Below, in pieces: positions 34,956-47,640 of a DNA stretch of 64,000 bases; the first letter of the stretch is position 1; each line of letters begins with the position of its first letter. The notes under the pieces were generated by a model, which worked only from the letters and a program-made list of their open reading frames with translations, did not search any database and was not told the origin of the DNA. The translations under genes were made by a program, and so were the position numbers. The DNA is from Stereocaulon alpinum (lineage: Eukaryota; Ascomycota; Lecanoromycetes; Lecanorales; Stereocaulaceae), in assembly GCA_018257865.1 (NCBI GenBank), contig JAEUBA010000104.1:1-64000 (forward strand), in the 5' to 3' direction.

Positions 34956-35414
34956 AATTGCAAGATCAGTAGCATTGGGAATGGTCAATGTTTATAGTTT
35001 GCCAGGGATGCTGTATTTCGGTGTTGTGGTGTTGTGTTGTTGTGTTATGGAATCATGGGAAGGAGTATTGATGTTTAGTCCCATATCTGGAGGGAACGCA
35101 AAGCGGGTAGCATGTTCGGACACTTTCACCAAGCGAAGGAAATCTTGCCACAAGAGTGAAGCACTCCGGCATGACCGAGGAGCGGCCTCTTCGCTCTTGG
35201 AGCTGGACTTACCCTCATTCACATACAGCTCTTCGGGAAGGCACCCCGGGCGGCCATAATCTGCTGGCTTTTCGAAGAGTCAAGAATGCACCATACTGAG
35301 ATTTGAAGCGCCACGAAGGGTGTAAAGTTCTTTCTCCAAATTCTTTCCCAGATGATCCATGTTCCTTGGGATGCCCTACAATGCAAGCTTCGAAGAGTTG
35401 CATAGTAATAATTT
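34956..35414. other. Intergenic region
   Basis: Promoter side of the 668-residue gene and 3' flank of the next minus-strand gene. GTTGT-rich short repeats occur at about 35018-35045. No coding signal. Confidence 0.4.
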
Positions 35415-36308
35415 TCAACCAAAACCATCCATCTCCGAAGCATCCAAGCTCATACCTAACTCCACGATCGTCCTCTCATACACCCTCGCAACCTCCATCT
35501 CCCACCTTCCGTGATTCCCCTCGACATGCATCTCGTCCACATCCATGGGGTCCGCGTCCTCAACCTCATCCCCACCGTCATCATTAGTGAACTCATCCTC
35601 CGTCTCTGTTTCCGTCTGAGCATCAGTCACACTACCCCCTTTCCCCGCAACCTCAACAACAGCAACCCTCGTCCTCTCCACCAAGCCTCTCATCCTCACT
35701 TTTTCGGTTATACTCAACCTTCCTCGTCCACCTTCAAAGCCCGGCAATGTTTCCTCTGTCTCGGGATTGATGCCTTGAAGCAGCGAGTAGAATGCTGTAT
35801 CGAGTTTGTGGAGCAATTGGAACATAGGTCTTGGAGCGAAAGGGAATGGGGGCAGAGAGGTGCAAGTTGTAAGGGCAATCGTAAGCAAATACGGCGTCTG
35901 CAATGATGCTGATAGACAACACCATCATTAGGATAGTTTCTAGGATAGAGGCCATGTTGGGTGGGTCTCACGTGTACCAGAAACCCAAACAACATCAATC
36001 ACACCCTCTAGGTCCTTAGCCAGCTCTGCAAAGCTCTCGTAACCCCTTCCTTCTATACCCGATGTAGCTTCATCTTCAAAATCTGCATTGTATCTCTTTT
36101 CATACCGACGCGATATGCCGAGGATTTTTCGATCTACATAATCGATGAAGCTGCTCTCCTTTGAGCTTCCGGGCTTTAGTGGGGTGGAGCGAGGGTGTGG
36201 GAGGGTGGGAGTCACTGTAGAGGCAGTGGTGGCAGTTGAAGCGGGCGGCGACGGTAGGGTAGGGTGGAGAAATCCTCCTGGTCCAGGTGCTTCGGACGTG
36301 GATGCCAT
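35415..36308 (-). CDS. Conserved fungal protein of unknown function, 276 residues
   Basis: Two exons (36308-35972 and 35908-35415). The 63-nt intron has donor GTGAGA and acceptor ATCAG; splicing creates the smooth join SGTPSLQTPYLL. After a Ser/Thr/Pro-rich N-terminus (about 50 residues) comes a helical-looking conserved core from IDYVDRKILGISRRYEKRY to about residue 200, with LHKLDTAFYSLL in its middle. The C-terminal third is strongly acidic (a DDGGDEVEDADPMDVDE run). The core has the look of a conserved single-copy Pezizomycotina family, but I cannot name it or assign a function. Proteins with long acidic patches are often nuclear; that is only a guess. Confidence 0.75.
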
Positions 36309-36731
36309 GGTCTGGAGGGTTGAGTGGGGTCGAAATATGGGGAATGGGTGGACTAGCGGAATGGGCAGGTAGAGCCGAGGGTTGTATCACTTGGGTTCGA
36401 AGGAAAGATGCCAACAACTAAGGTATGTACGCTTTCAATGTTAGCTCAAGAGACTTGAGGTCAGTATAATCTCATGGCATCTCAGAGAAGCCTGTGGGCA
36501 GCTTCCTGTAGTGATGACGTCATTTCAATAAGCCTCCTGTTGCTCCAAAGCGAAGAATGCAGCAAATGAGCACATTAGGAGAGCATGGAACAGTCGGTAT
36601 ACTTCAGAGATGCAGGATTGTGCAAGATAGATACTATTTGCTATCCGGTATTTCAATGCCCTCCTCATGCATGCTGTAGACGAACCTCGCTGGAGGCTGC
36701 CAATTGTTCAAACGAGTGTAGATGCAACCTC
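36309..36731. other. Intergenic region
   Basis: Promoter of the 276-residue gene and 3' flank of the RTC3-like gene. No supported feature. Confidence 0.4.
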
Positions 36732-37225
36732 TCAATGAGCCACACGAGCACCCATGGAGTCGTTCTTAGGTCCTTGACGCTCATGGCTCTGTCAAAGAGC
36801 AATCAGCAAACGCACCCTATATATCTAACCGTTCTAGAGAACAAGCTTACCTCAGTCTCCTGGAGATCCCCCTTCTCCAAGATCTTCATCATACACTCAT
36901 CCTCATTGCTCGTTCCAAACTCATTCTCCAGCGTTGATTTGCTCGCACCATCGTAGGCGTTCTGAGCTCCATGCCTGCACATTAATACCACATCTTAGTC
37001 CTATCTTTGCTCTCCCATGTTCCAGCTTTGTAGACGAGGGGGAGATTAAGGGCAGGCGTACTTGTGTGTAATGTATATCTTGAATCCGCTGACAACCTGG
37101 GCTAACGGGATAGAGCGGTCGCCCTTCCATTTCTGCACCGATTCAATATCTTCAATGTAGATTACGAAATCGTCCTCTTTGCCTCGGTAGTGGACTTTGG
37201 ACTGGGGTGCGTTTCCACGAGTCAT
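36732..37225 (-). CDS. RTC3: SBDS-domain protein Rtc3-like
   Basis: Three exons (37225-37062, 36974-36851, 36788-36732) encode 114 residues, the length of yeast Rtc3 (Yhr087w). The single N-terminal SBDS/FYSH domain is recognisable: KVHYRGKEDDFVIYIEDIES near the start, DRSIPLAQVVSGFKIY, then ENEFGT and MMKILEKGDLQETE. The short last exon adds a polar tail. The family shares the fold of the ribosome maturation factor SBDS/Sdo1, but lacks its other two domains; a role in RNA metabolism has been proposed from yeast genetics. Introns of 87 and 62 nt join in frame. Confidence 0.9.
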
Positions 37226-37578
37226 GTTGGTGGGAGACTGTCAATGTTGTCTTTTTGGTGGGAAGGCTGGTTCCGAATGGGAATCGTTTCGCTTTTGGTT
37301 GTGGGAGTATGTATTCGAATGTAGATAAAGTATGTGTTTGGCTGGTATTGCAGATTGGAGTTGTCTGTTTGAAGCTCTCTGCCAAGACCAACGTCACACG
37401 ACACTTCCCGTAGGGCTAGCCGATCGATACGGCTGTGGTCCAGTAAATCAAGCATGTCTTAGCAACTACCTCATTGAGTGATTCATGTAACACTGCTAAT
37501 GAATATCCATGATTTGTTGACTCTGTTATGAGTAGAGTTGTCTTGCTAAAGCCTAGAGATTGATCTTGCAACCATTCT

Positions 37579-40500
37579 TCAATAAAACCAAGCCCTAATG
37601 CCTTCTGTCGAAAAAGCCTTGAACAGCGTCTTCGATTCTCGAAGCTTTCCCTTTGCCTTCTCCGTCTCGACTGTCTCTTCACCAGGCAGTACTGTCGATG
37701 CGCCAGAAACCTCCCTCAGCTTCCCGATACTCTTTGCCTTAGTCTTCTGGGCTGTGATTCCCTGATCTTGGTTGTTGAGCTGTGAGGTATGATGGCTCTC
37801 AGGTGTTGGGCTACATGCACCGTCGAGTTGACGGGTATATGAAATGTTGTCATGTGCAACGTGAAAATGATCTTCACCAATGCTCGAACAACTGACGCTC
37901 CGTACGAAAGACTTGCTTGTAGAGGTGGTCATCGTGCTTGCTTTGCTGAGCTTTCGCATGACTGTTGTCGCCGATGTGATAAGGGATCCTCTGCGGTGGC
38001 CTAGCATTCCAGGATAAGGCAGTTGATCTCGTGTCCACACGCTGGACATGGCTTGTTCCATTCGCTGTCGGTCGGCTCGTTTAGGGGCTAGAATGGTCAC
38101 TCTGTTCGTCGACAGCAGCGATTGTGAGCGGCCAACAGAGTCTGGTCCGGCCAGAGGGTCCTCGCCACGAGCCTTAGCAGCATTGGTATTCTTTATGATG
38201 ACTCGGCACCCACCCTTCCGAGAGTTGAGAGTCGCTGCACGTCGGATGGACTGTCGACGAATCAAGGTTCCTGGCAGACCGAGGACTGGGCCTAAGGTTC
38301 TAATGTCAAGGTGAAGGATCGTGTGCTCAAAGCTTGTGATTGCCAGACCCGAAAGCTTATCGAACTTTCCCTTAGCAGTATTTTCCTGCATACCACTCCT
38401 CCATTGCTCTTCCTCCTTCGCGGTGTAAGCACAGAATATCACTTCATAGAGTTGCTGATCCGCCTCAAACATAACCTTCCACGAATACAGTGCGGTATGG
38501 CATTGAAGACCTTAGGTAGGTTAGCGAAGGGCCGCCTGCTCCATCCAGCTAAAGTTCCTTTACCTCGTCCATTATGCGCCTCATCCATCTGCAGGTCTCT
38601 GAGACTTATGATGGCAGCGATCTCAAATCTTGCACCCCCTTTCCGGGCGTGAGCAAGCAACAGATAAGATTCAAATAGCGCGCAGAGCATGAAGTCCCCA
38701 ACAACATTACATTGTGACTGGTAGGCAACGAAAAGAACTCCGCAAAGCGAGGCATGGCCGAGATTGCGAATTGAAAATTGTGCTGAAAGCTACGATGTAA
38801 GATTCAGTCACACCTCGAGCCACGAAACATGTAGAACCTACGCTGTCTGGAAGCACTAGAAGATCCTGGAGGTGCCATGACCTTTGAATCCTGGCTTGCA
38901 TCTGCTGATCGTTTGTGGCTGTGTTGATCTCTCTAGCTGTTTCGCGGAGCCTGTACAAAACCTTTTCAATGTCTGCCTGTGACCGCTGGTCGTCGATAGC
39001 CAAGGTGTGTCGGTGCAGCTCTGCAAATAGCAATGGGTACCGGCAAATTCGCTGCACAGGCTAGTGCCACTAACAGTCAGCTGCAATCACTCAACGTGCA
39101 TGGGCATCGTACCTTAATCAACAAGTCTTCGAGGGTGAGGCACTTCTTACTATCTTCTGTGCCCCTGCTATGTGGAACTAGAGAGTTCACCAACGCTTCA
39201 ATGCCCCGTTCGTAAGCAGACCAGCTTGGCATGGTCTTCGAGAGTGATGCCATGATTTGTAGCATTGTCTCGTACTTAGCAGCATACTCTTCGTATATGG
39301 TGAAGCGCTCGAGCTATGATTGCATGGATAGTCAGCAGAGGATCGTACAACAATGATCATGGCAGGTCATACCATACGCTCAAATATCCTCGCAACATCC
39401 GCGGCCTCGCCTGGTGTTGTCGTCAAGATGTCCATTTTGGACCTCCTGAACCAGGAAGAGTCCTTCGAGGATCGCTTTGCATTGGTGGAGTTCTTAGTGA
39501 AAGCGGTATCAGTGCTCACAGTACTAGTGAAACGTCTATGTCTAGACCGCTTTTTAGATACGACTCCACTGTCAGACTTGTTGTCGGAGCTTGAAATTAT
39601 TTTCTTAATCTGTAACAGAACTTCCTCGTGTAAGTCAAGCATTTCTCCAACGTTGCGCGAGATCTCCGGCCGTGCAGCCTGGGCTGCCTTCGGCCCGAAT
39701 CCCAGGATAGTCAGATAGACCTAGCACAACTTCTTAGCATCTCCTAGTCCTTAGGAAAAGGGTTTGGATATCACTGACATGCAGCAAGACTTTGAGGTCA
39801 GCTATGTAGCCTTCCTCGGAGCTAATGAGTTCTTCGATGATTCTGCGGCGTTGTACCGCTCTGTCCCCTGCAGCGTGTTCCAAGTCCTGTGCAATCTTTC
39901 GTGCGCTCTCTACTGGAGATTCGTTGGCGATATTCGAAAGTCTACTGCTTGCATTGCTTTTCGAGAAACGGGACTTTGACTTTCTGTGCGCCCAGGGTCC
40001 CACATGGGGCTTGCCTGCGTTGGCAGCAGCTCGCCTTGCAGTGGTCACGAAGCCGAAGGCCGCCCACGAGGAGGCTTTCTGGTGTCCTTCCCTTCGTCTT
40101 TGCTCTAGAGCATCAACCTTGGCAGGCTTCAGTTCAGCAAAGTCGTCCAAAGTCCAGCGCTCTTTGCGGGGCGTAAGTTTCTGGACGGGCTTTGGGCCAA
40201 AAATATTTGCCAACTTCCTGAACGTGTGAATTCCTTTCAACGAAGAATTAGAAGTTCTGTGGTTCGTTCTGATTTCTCGGGGCTCCTGTCTTGTATTGCC
40301 GGGTGAAGTGGACAAAGTCTCCTCTTTCTTAACATTGAATGACACCTCGTGATCTGAAGTCTCGTCAGAGTCATGCTCTATATCTTGAGTGATGACCAAA
40401 GTGTTTGAAGTCGAGCCAGCGTTCAGGTCAATGTCGTCTAAGGGACCTGCATCGAATAAAAACTGCGAAGGACCCAGTAGACGACTTGGCCGGGCAATTT

Positions 40501-41229
40501 CTTGCACCCAGCTGGCTTTGAGAGAGAGTTGATTAGAAGTTCTTCGTTGCAATATGATGTTGGGAGAGCTTGACACGAAAGACAAAGATGATTGCGAGGT
40601 ATCCGGTCCGCGAGGCACATTCTCACTCCGCAGTCGAAGAACGCTTGAGGAGAGGGAAATGTGTGAACATGCCGATCCAGGTCGAGAGCTGTAGTTACGT
40701 TGGACCGTCATGAACGAAGCATCAGATTCCTTGGATTGCTGATCGTCAGCGCCGCTATAGCCGCTGTCTTGTGTCCCAGGACGGTGCGGCAGAGAGGTTA
40801 TCACATTCTCTGGTAACTGGGACTCGAACATGTTTGAAAGGTCGCTATATCTGCACGATCATGTTAAGAAAGGGTCTACTGGTTGATAATCGTAGAGATG
40901 CTCTGCAAAGTATGCAAGTAAAGCCGTGCACTGCTGTTGTGTCAGAGAAGTGGCCGGAGGCAACAGAGGACCATTAACAAGGGAAAGCTCTGCAGGATAG
41001 ATGGCACTTGCGCGAGACGATACACGAATTACCGTCGTAGGGAAGGCACCCCTTTCGGACATCAACTGTAACTCTCTCGATGGAGAAAGAACCAGCAGAG
41101 GAAGGTCACCAGAGCAAATAGTGCGAGCAATTCCAGTAATAGAGGTAACGTTTGGCAGAAGATACTTTCTAAAGTGATTCCTTGTAATATGGACATAAAA
41201 TCTGAACCAAATGCTTACGGCGCCCACAT
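37579..41229 (-). CDS. Rho guanine nucleotide exchange factor (DH-PH)
   Basis: Eight exons (41229-41219, 41168-40932, 40850-39779, 39720-39373, 39313-39113, 39060-38842, 38789-38564, 38510-37579) give 1081 residues. The DH domain starts near residue 415 with RRRIIEELISSEEGYIADLK and runs through the QRICRYPLLFAEL helix near 650; this activates Rho-type GTPases at the membrane or cortex. A PH-like region follows (about 690-830), interrupted at its start by exon joins that restore FVAYQSQ and YSWKVMF segments. The N-terminal 400 residues and the C-terminal ~200 are Ser/Thr-rich and probably disordered. The first coding exon has only 11 nt; if it is wrong, translation could start at ATG 40831. 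Best match in type is the fungal Rom/Bud3-like GEF group, not assigned further. Confidence 0.82.
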
Positions 41230-42345
41230 AGAACGCAGCCGCTGTTTAGGTTCAATTGTTTCACGCCGTACATTGAGAGCAATTGGTGAACAATAAGAGC
41301 ATTAAGCTGTGGGCATGCAGGGATTGTTCATGAAGGGTGAGTGTCGCATTAAAGTACTGGTAGACGGAGACCTGCACTCGCTACTTCTATCAGCGCAATA
41401 GTATGAAAGTCATCAGTCAAGCCAGATCCGCGAAGTGTTATCGACGCTAACTTGGAAGGCGGCAGAAGAATGCTTGGACATCAACATGATGCTAGCGTAA
41501 TCTGTATTGCGAGACTGGTACGCCCGGTACGCCTCACGAAGCTGAGCGATAAGGGGAGGAGTGAGGCTGTAAGGTTGTCACACCAAAAGCAAGGTGTTGT
41601 GATCTCGTTGACAGTAGCTGGATCCGGTTAGAGCAAAGCTCAGCCTTAGCGTGACGTCCTTCGCTCTTGCCAATTCTACCAAATCAACGACACAACACGC
41701 AATCCATACGAAAACATTCAACTCCTCTATCCGATAACTTATACTCCAACTTGCCAACACATCTCCTCTTCATCTAAACCACAGAAGCCGCTCTTTCTGC
41801 AGAGTCAAATTCCTAAAACGAGTCTTTGTCCCTCCTTCCACAGGTAAGATGGTGATGTGTTATCCTAGAACCCTCTGCCCACTTTATTTGTATATGCGTG
41901 CCATCCGGATACCTGTCGCCTCCGGAGACCTTTGATACCGCGATTGAGTAGCTGTCTGGCACAGATGATGCTGCCCTACAACCTACGGGTCCGGTAGCAG
42001 GCTCGGCGGCCTTCGTCTTCTTGTGTGCTCTTGCCAACATGGCTTCCTATCCACATACATCGAGCACCCCTAAACTTCAAGGAACACAACATGGCCTCTG
42101 CTGCGGACAACGTCGTCGTCCGCCCCAGCTTCGCTACCTTGTGTAATGAATTCCTCGAATTTGTCTACATAGCCCATGGAGGCATTGGCGCACTACGTCT
42201 CAAGCATCCCAAAATGTCTACGGACCGCCTTCAGTTCTATCAATTCTACATTGCTACCACGGCCCTCTTTTGCCTTTCAGTCGTCGATAACTACTTGACT
42301 ATCATGGCTAACACTGTCATCGAAGGTTTCACATTCAAGATCGAC
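41230..42345. other. Divergent promoter region and 14-3-3 leader
   Basis: The RhoGEF gene and the 14-3-3 gene diverge from here. The frame of the 14-3-3 start is open for 107 codons upstream (from 42025) but this extension is not 14-3-3-like and probably is 5' leader, perhaps with an intron. No other feature is supported. Confidence 0.45.
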
Positions 42346-43360
42346 ATGGCAGTCGAGAACAATGTTTATCTGGCCAAGCTCGCGGAGCAGGCGGAGCGCT
42401 ATGAGGGTAAGATCACTACACCGCATATTGCGCAGCAAAGTCTAATGCGCCTTGCTACAGAAATGGTGGAATGTATGAAGAACGTCGCGTCAGCCGATCA
42501 AGAGCTCTCCGTTGAGGAACGTAACCTTTTATCTGTTGCCTACAAGAATGTGATTGGGGCGAGACGTGCATCATGGAGAATCGTCACCTCGATTGAACAG
42601 AAGGAGGAATCTAAGGGCAACGAATCCCAGGTCACCTTGATCAAGGAATACCGTCAAAAGATCGAGGCCGAGCTGGCCAAGATCTGTGAAGATATCCTGG
42701 AGGTCCTTGACGAGCACCTGATAAAATCCGCCCAAAGCGGCGAGTCAAAGGTCTTCTACCACAAGATGTGCGCACTTTGTCCCACAAGCCGTGTACGATA
42801 TGCAAACGGCTGACGCGTCACTTATAGGAAGGGTGACTATCATCGCTACCTTGCCGAATTCGCTCTCGGTGACAAGCGCAAGGTCTCGGCCGACAAATCA
42901 TTGGAGGCCTATAAAGCTGCGACCGAGGTTGCTACCACTGATCTCGCACCTACGCACCCCATCCGTCTCGGTCTCGCATTGAACTTTTCCGTCTTCTACT
43001 ACGAGATCCTCAACTCTCCCGACCAGGCTTGTCACCTCGCTAAGCAGGCATTTGATGATGCCATTGCTGGTCAGTCCCAGGACCCCCCATCAAAGGACAT
43101 TGCTAAATGCTCTTTAGAGCTCGACACCCTAAGCGAGGAAAGCTACAAGGATTCCACGCTGATAATGCAGCTTCTAAGAGATAACCTGGTACGTTGCACC
43201 CTTCCCTTCTTTTACTCTCATTACTGATGTAATTTAGACGCTGTGGACTTCGTCCGAAGCCGAGCCCACTGGTGCTGAGGGTACCGCACCCCCGGAAGGC
43301 AAAGAAGCTGGTGACGCTGGTGCCGCTACTGGCGCAGAGACAGAGAAGACCGCGGAATAG
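42346..43360 (+). CDS. 14-3-3 family protein
   Basis: Four exons (42346-42406, 42461-42767, 42828-43188, 43238-43360) encode 283 residues. 14-3-3 proteins dimerise and bind phosphoserine/threonine motifs in many signalling partners. Both signatures are present: RNLLSVAYKNV near residue 48 and [20 protein letters not shown] formed across intron 3. The first intron interrupts AERYEEMVECM, the second HKMKGDYHRY, as expected from the conserved sequence. The C-terminal tail (about 45 residues) is Ala/Gly/Glu-rich and longer than in animal proteins, as usual in fungi. The ATG at 42346 was chosen because conserved helix 1 begins there, although the frame is open further upstream. Confidence 0.93.
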
Positions 43361-44620
43361 ATTTCTTCCTCATCACTGCGACAGCAAGGGCTGTGATACT
43401 TGGACGCAGGATAATTAGAACGGCAGGGCACTGTGTCTCGCTTGGCAAGATTCCTAATTCGCCTTCCTCGGTTCAACACTCGACAGCCCGCTGGCTTCTC
43501 ATTGTCTTTTCAGCGTGCACATGATCTTAAAAGGTGGATGGGGACGGACCATGCAGTTCTTTATGCGAGACGCTTGCTCTGGCCAGTATCGAGCCAGCTT
43601 GAAGAGATAGAAAACATCAGTCACCTACATTAGAAACCCATCTTGCTTCCCTCATGACTTGACTCCTCTGTTATGAAGATGCTTTATATGACTTGACCCC
43701 CGTATCCTTATCAGATGAAACGCTTTGCTACCAAATGCCCGAAATCATTATTGCCCTCTCCATCCATCCCACCCATCATCAGACCTCAAAATACGCTTCA
43801 AAACCGCCTTTACCTTACAAATTATTCCTACATACCCAAATCTACCATACATGCACTCCTCTCCTTCCCTCAACGCCTCCTTACCTTGTAGCTACGTCGC
43901 CTTGGCGAGTACATCGTCTCTAGAGGAGCGCAGCGTCTCCTACCTTTTACGAGGTACCGTGTGTGAGATGTGGTGATGTGAGTTGCTTGTTTGTTGAGGT
44001 CTCTACTTGCTGAGATGGTGGGGGGGAGATATGCTGGGCTATGGCGCCTTTGTGGTCGATGGGGCTATTGTGTTGGGGTGTGGGCTTGTTGGTGTTGCTG
44101 TGGGGGAAGGAGGAGGGAAGGGGAGGGGGTAGTGGGCATGTGACAGGAGGAGCTACGGAATCAAGGAATGGTTGAATAATAGGTTGTGAATTGCTTTGAT
44201 TTGACTTGATTTGCTTTGATCTTGCGCTATGCGAAATATCTATCTTACAGAGCTGTGGGATAGAGTCTACTATCGTAAGATAAGTACGCCGCCTGCTGTG
44301 TGGGATATAGAACTTTGGTAATGAAGAATGATGATGCTGACCACCCCGCTAAATGGATGCTGTAATGCATATGTTGAAGGACAGCTGACCTCACTGATTA
44401 TCATACACTAGTGGTGGTGTTGTTGTTGTGCTGGGATGTTTGATGCATGATCGTTGATCGTGACCCTTTGCCGTTTTTCGCTAAATGCACGCTTGTTTTT
44501 GTTAATTGACTTGATCCCCCTCCTTCCGTTCGCTATGCATGATTGATGGATTGAATGACTATGATACCCGAATGATGCGTGACGCCAGTATGCTGGTGCG
44601 TTGGGTTTACTAGGCAGGGT
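43361..44620. other. 3' intergenic region between convergent genes
   Basis: The 14-3-3 gene and the coiled-coil gene converge. The region has T/C-rich and G-rich tracts (about 43850-43900 and 44010-44140) and no ORF I can support; it probably holds both 3' UTRs. Confidence 0.4.
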
Positions 44621-45213
44621 TCACTTCTTGCGACCCATGTCGAGAGCGGTGCGAGACATGCTACGGTGGAGACCGCCAATGTAGTCCTGGAGCGCGAGAT
44701 TGTTGCGGTGGAGTTGATCATGGTCGTTTTTGACGTTTTCGATCTTTTCAATGAGTGCGTTGATGCCGGATTGCTTCTCTAGTGCGTGGCTGCATTTCTG
44801 GTCAGCAAGCATATCTTTCATCTCGCTATGTCCCAGGTCTGACATGGATAGACATACCTCTCAACAATCCTACGCGTCTCCTCAACCATCTTGTCTGTGT
44901 CGGCGCTCGAACGTCGAGGACTCATAGCGCGGGCGTCGTAGGGCGGGTATTCCTCATCTTTTCCTTCGACATCAGGGTGATCGGCTGGAACGATCATGGT
45001 GCCTGAGGACTTGCGAGTACCAAGGGCCGGACGAACGCTGCGGGAGTTTGAGCGAGAGCGACGCTCATCTTCACCATCAGAGGTGTTGGTGGAGGTTTGG
45101 CTAGACTCTGCTTTGGAGTTGATTGACTTTGTGCTGACTGAGGGCTCAGCGAGCGAAGGGACGACATTTGCCTCAGTTGTAGAGGCAGAGGTGATGGCTT
45201 CTGAAGAGGCCAT
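44621..45213 (-). CDS. Short coiled-coil protein (SCOC-like)
   Basis: Two exons (45213-44858 and 44789-44621) encode 174 residues. The N-terminal 110 residues are Ser/Thr/Glu/Arg-rich and probably disordered. The C-terminal ~60 residues form an amphipathic heptad-patterned helix, INALIEKIENVKNDHDQL then NNLALQDYIGGL, that resembles the SCOC/SLOC coiled coil of Golgi and autophagy-linked proteins. The 68-nt intron uses a GTATGT donor and a TGCAG acceptor, and splits the predicted helix start. The fold call is moderately sure; the specific function is inferred only from SCOC. Confidence 0.75.
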
Positions 45214-46329
45214 AGCGGAAAGGATGAGTGTTAGGAAGTGCTTGAAAGGAGTATAGCCAGAAGTTGTTGAGTTGGACGAGCTCTGGTGTGAGTGAGCTGT
45301 CCGGTAGGTGTTATGGAGGAGAGGTGATCGTTGAAGGAATGCTCAGTCCGGTTTCATAGTGTCACTGTGGGCTGCTAGACGCAGGGTGCACGTCGCGGCG
45401 ACGCAATGATGAGTGGGGGTCTACAGAGTGGCAATAAGGATATCTGGACATCCGTCAGCACGTAGTCACTTTCTCAATTGTGTTAGATGGCTTACAATGA
45501 ATCGCTTCTGAGCAATCAGCAGACCTATACCCGTTTACAAGAGGTGTTGATGGTTGAAGCGAGCAATGAGTATGGGTGCGGATGGGAGGAAGGCGGTCAG
45601 ATCAGCGAACGAATTGTTGAATGGACAGGTTGACGTCTACCTCGGAGAAAATACAAAAATGACAGCAGGGAGGAGAGGACCTCAGTTCTCGTAGTGGAAC
45701 TGCCATAACCATACGGCATACGGTAGACATAGCCCGTTTAATTGAACAGCTCCCTCCCAATCACGCGCCTCTAGCGAAAGCAAAATGACGCCATGATCGA
45801 CAGCCGGCCTCCTTTTTCCAGCGTTGCTATGCAACCCTAGGCTCACTCGGCTGACAAGGAGACAAGCACGTTTCCCCACAACGAAACAACCAAGAAACAA
45901 CGCCTCCCTTATGCCAGTCCTACGTCGAAGCTGCTAGATAATAGTAGTCAGATCTATGTTCGTCCAGAAGCAGCCATGGGAAGCGGGCAGAGACGTTATA
46001 CCGTGTAGAAGTGGCCACAGCGAAGTGATTAAGGGCAATTATCGAAGATAAGCGGTAACGGGTAATGCTCCGCACCCTAATGCCTCCTCGGCCTCCACTT
46101 CCCCTATCGGATATGTTCTATGGGATCTCCTATTTGTGCTCCTCGTCTCCCTGTGCCCCTATGTTCAATTGGCAACGTTCCGGTCGGATGCCAAGCCGTC
46201 AATAGTGATATCACGCGTTACGCCAGCCAGTCATTTACCATGGGTAACCGAGGGTTGCCAAGGATGCCTCATATCAGGAAAGACTATCAATATATTCTCG
46301 CTCCGTCTATCCCAAACGACTCACAATCT
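45214..46329. other. Intergenic region
   Basis: Promoter and leader of the coiled-coil gene plus flank of the kinase pseudogene. ORFs here (45682-45900, 46120-46342) lack recognisable content. Confidence 0.4.
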
Positions 46330-47640
46330 TGATCAAAGGTAGCAAACGGACGCGTTGAGCGTTCCCATAACGGATATCAGTCCCTAATACTAACCTGTAG
46401 ACGGCGCCTCCAGTTGGAAGGACATCATTAAGGTACGGATGCTGTAGTGCCTCTACTGCCGTCGGTCTCTTCCTATGATCTATGACAAGCAAGAATTCGA
46501 TGAAGTCCAGAAGCTCTGGAGATACCTTTGGAGCAGATATCTTCTTGAGCTCTTGACGCAGGGTGCCAACGATAATATAGGGCGTCTCTGGAGAACTATG
46601 CTGAGGCTTGAAAGAGCTCATTTCGAGATATCCCGCCAACGCGAATTCTTGTCCGTAGCCCGAGTTGACTGACGGTTCCATTAGCCCAACAAGCCGTCTT
46701 ATCTTGGCGACGCAACAGGCTTCGGTCAGACCTTAAACGATTTTATCTTATAGGCCGAAGATGGTTGAGTCGAAGTGCGATAGATAATGCGCAAGCTTTG
46801 CTCTTAGCCAACGACCACAACGAAACAGGGGCACTGTCATACTGTAACTCCAAGTGACTATACGTCAGCAGAATACCAGACACCCAAGCCTCTCCATACC
46901 TCAAGAGCACGGCACTCAAGGCTTCGCAGACCCATTACGTTATACCTATCCTCGAACACTGGACAAGTCAATAACGCTAGCAAATTAAGTTCGGAAACTC
47001 ACTGTTTCCTAGGTCTCCTACTTTGATAGTTGGTAAAAGACTGTCACTATCAGAAAGAAGGATGTTGTTTGGGTTTATATCTTATCAATCAGTAGCTACC
47101 ACGGAAGGGAAGGACTATTTATTGACCTGTATATTGCGCCGTACTGTGTCGTGAGAAGAGCAAGTGCCGACAGTACTGATCTAGATACGATCTTGGGAAG
47201 GACTGAGTGCTGACGAAATCGTTCAGACGGTACTTGCCACAAGTCGTACTCCATCCATTCGAAGACCATACCAGCCGGAATCGTTTCTATCATTTCGTCA
47301 AGTGTCAGCCTCTCCTTAGAATCTAAATCGCTTTTAAGAGTGTTGTATCGGCTGCGGATGTATGGGCTCGAGCGAATCCCAGGAACAAGGTAGTCGTTTC
47401 ACTCTCGCCTCAAGGCTATCTTTGTCGGCCCAGTGCGGTTTTAACTAGAAAACTGGACACTGATAGGCTGATATGTTGAATGTTACAAACATAACTCACA
47501 ACTCTGAATCTGACTGCGACGCTGTGAAGCACTTGTGCTTCGAATACTGTTGGCGCACGAAGTGCATCCGGGAGGTGATATGTTGCATTGCGTCCTCGGA
47601 CGACTTGACCCATGCTTAGTATCAACTTTGGATATGCCCA
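46330..47640 (-). pseudogene. Decayed protein-kinase-like gene
   Basis: Minus-strand translation shows the parts of a fungal CMGC-like kinase family in order: a GRNATYHL N-terminus (from about 47613), a VFEWMEYDL hinge region, the INPNNILL and KVGDLGN segments near 47000, an ALEVWRGLG segment near 46890, and the C-lobe ending RPTAVEALQHPYL near 46430. It is broken: TGA at 47399-47401 in the N-lobe, TAG at 46858-46860 where the conserved DVWSLG motif needs Trp, and the frame around the catalytic loop does not splice cleanly. The Trp-to-stop change is a G-to-A transition, but the segment is not broadly RIP-mutated. Related full-length copies probably exist elsewhere in the genome. Confidence 0.78.

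Noticed and set aside
42025..42345. In-frame 107-codon extension upstream of the 14-3-3 start
   Set aside because: The sequence does not resemble any 14-3-3 N-terminus, and conserved helix 1 begins at ATG 42346; most likely an open leader.
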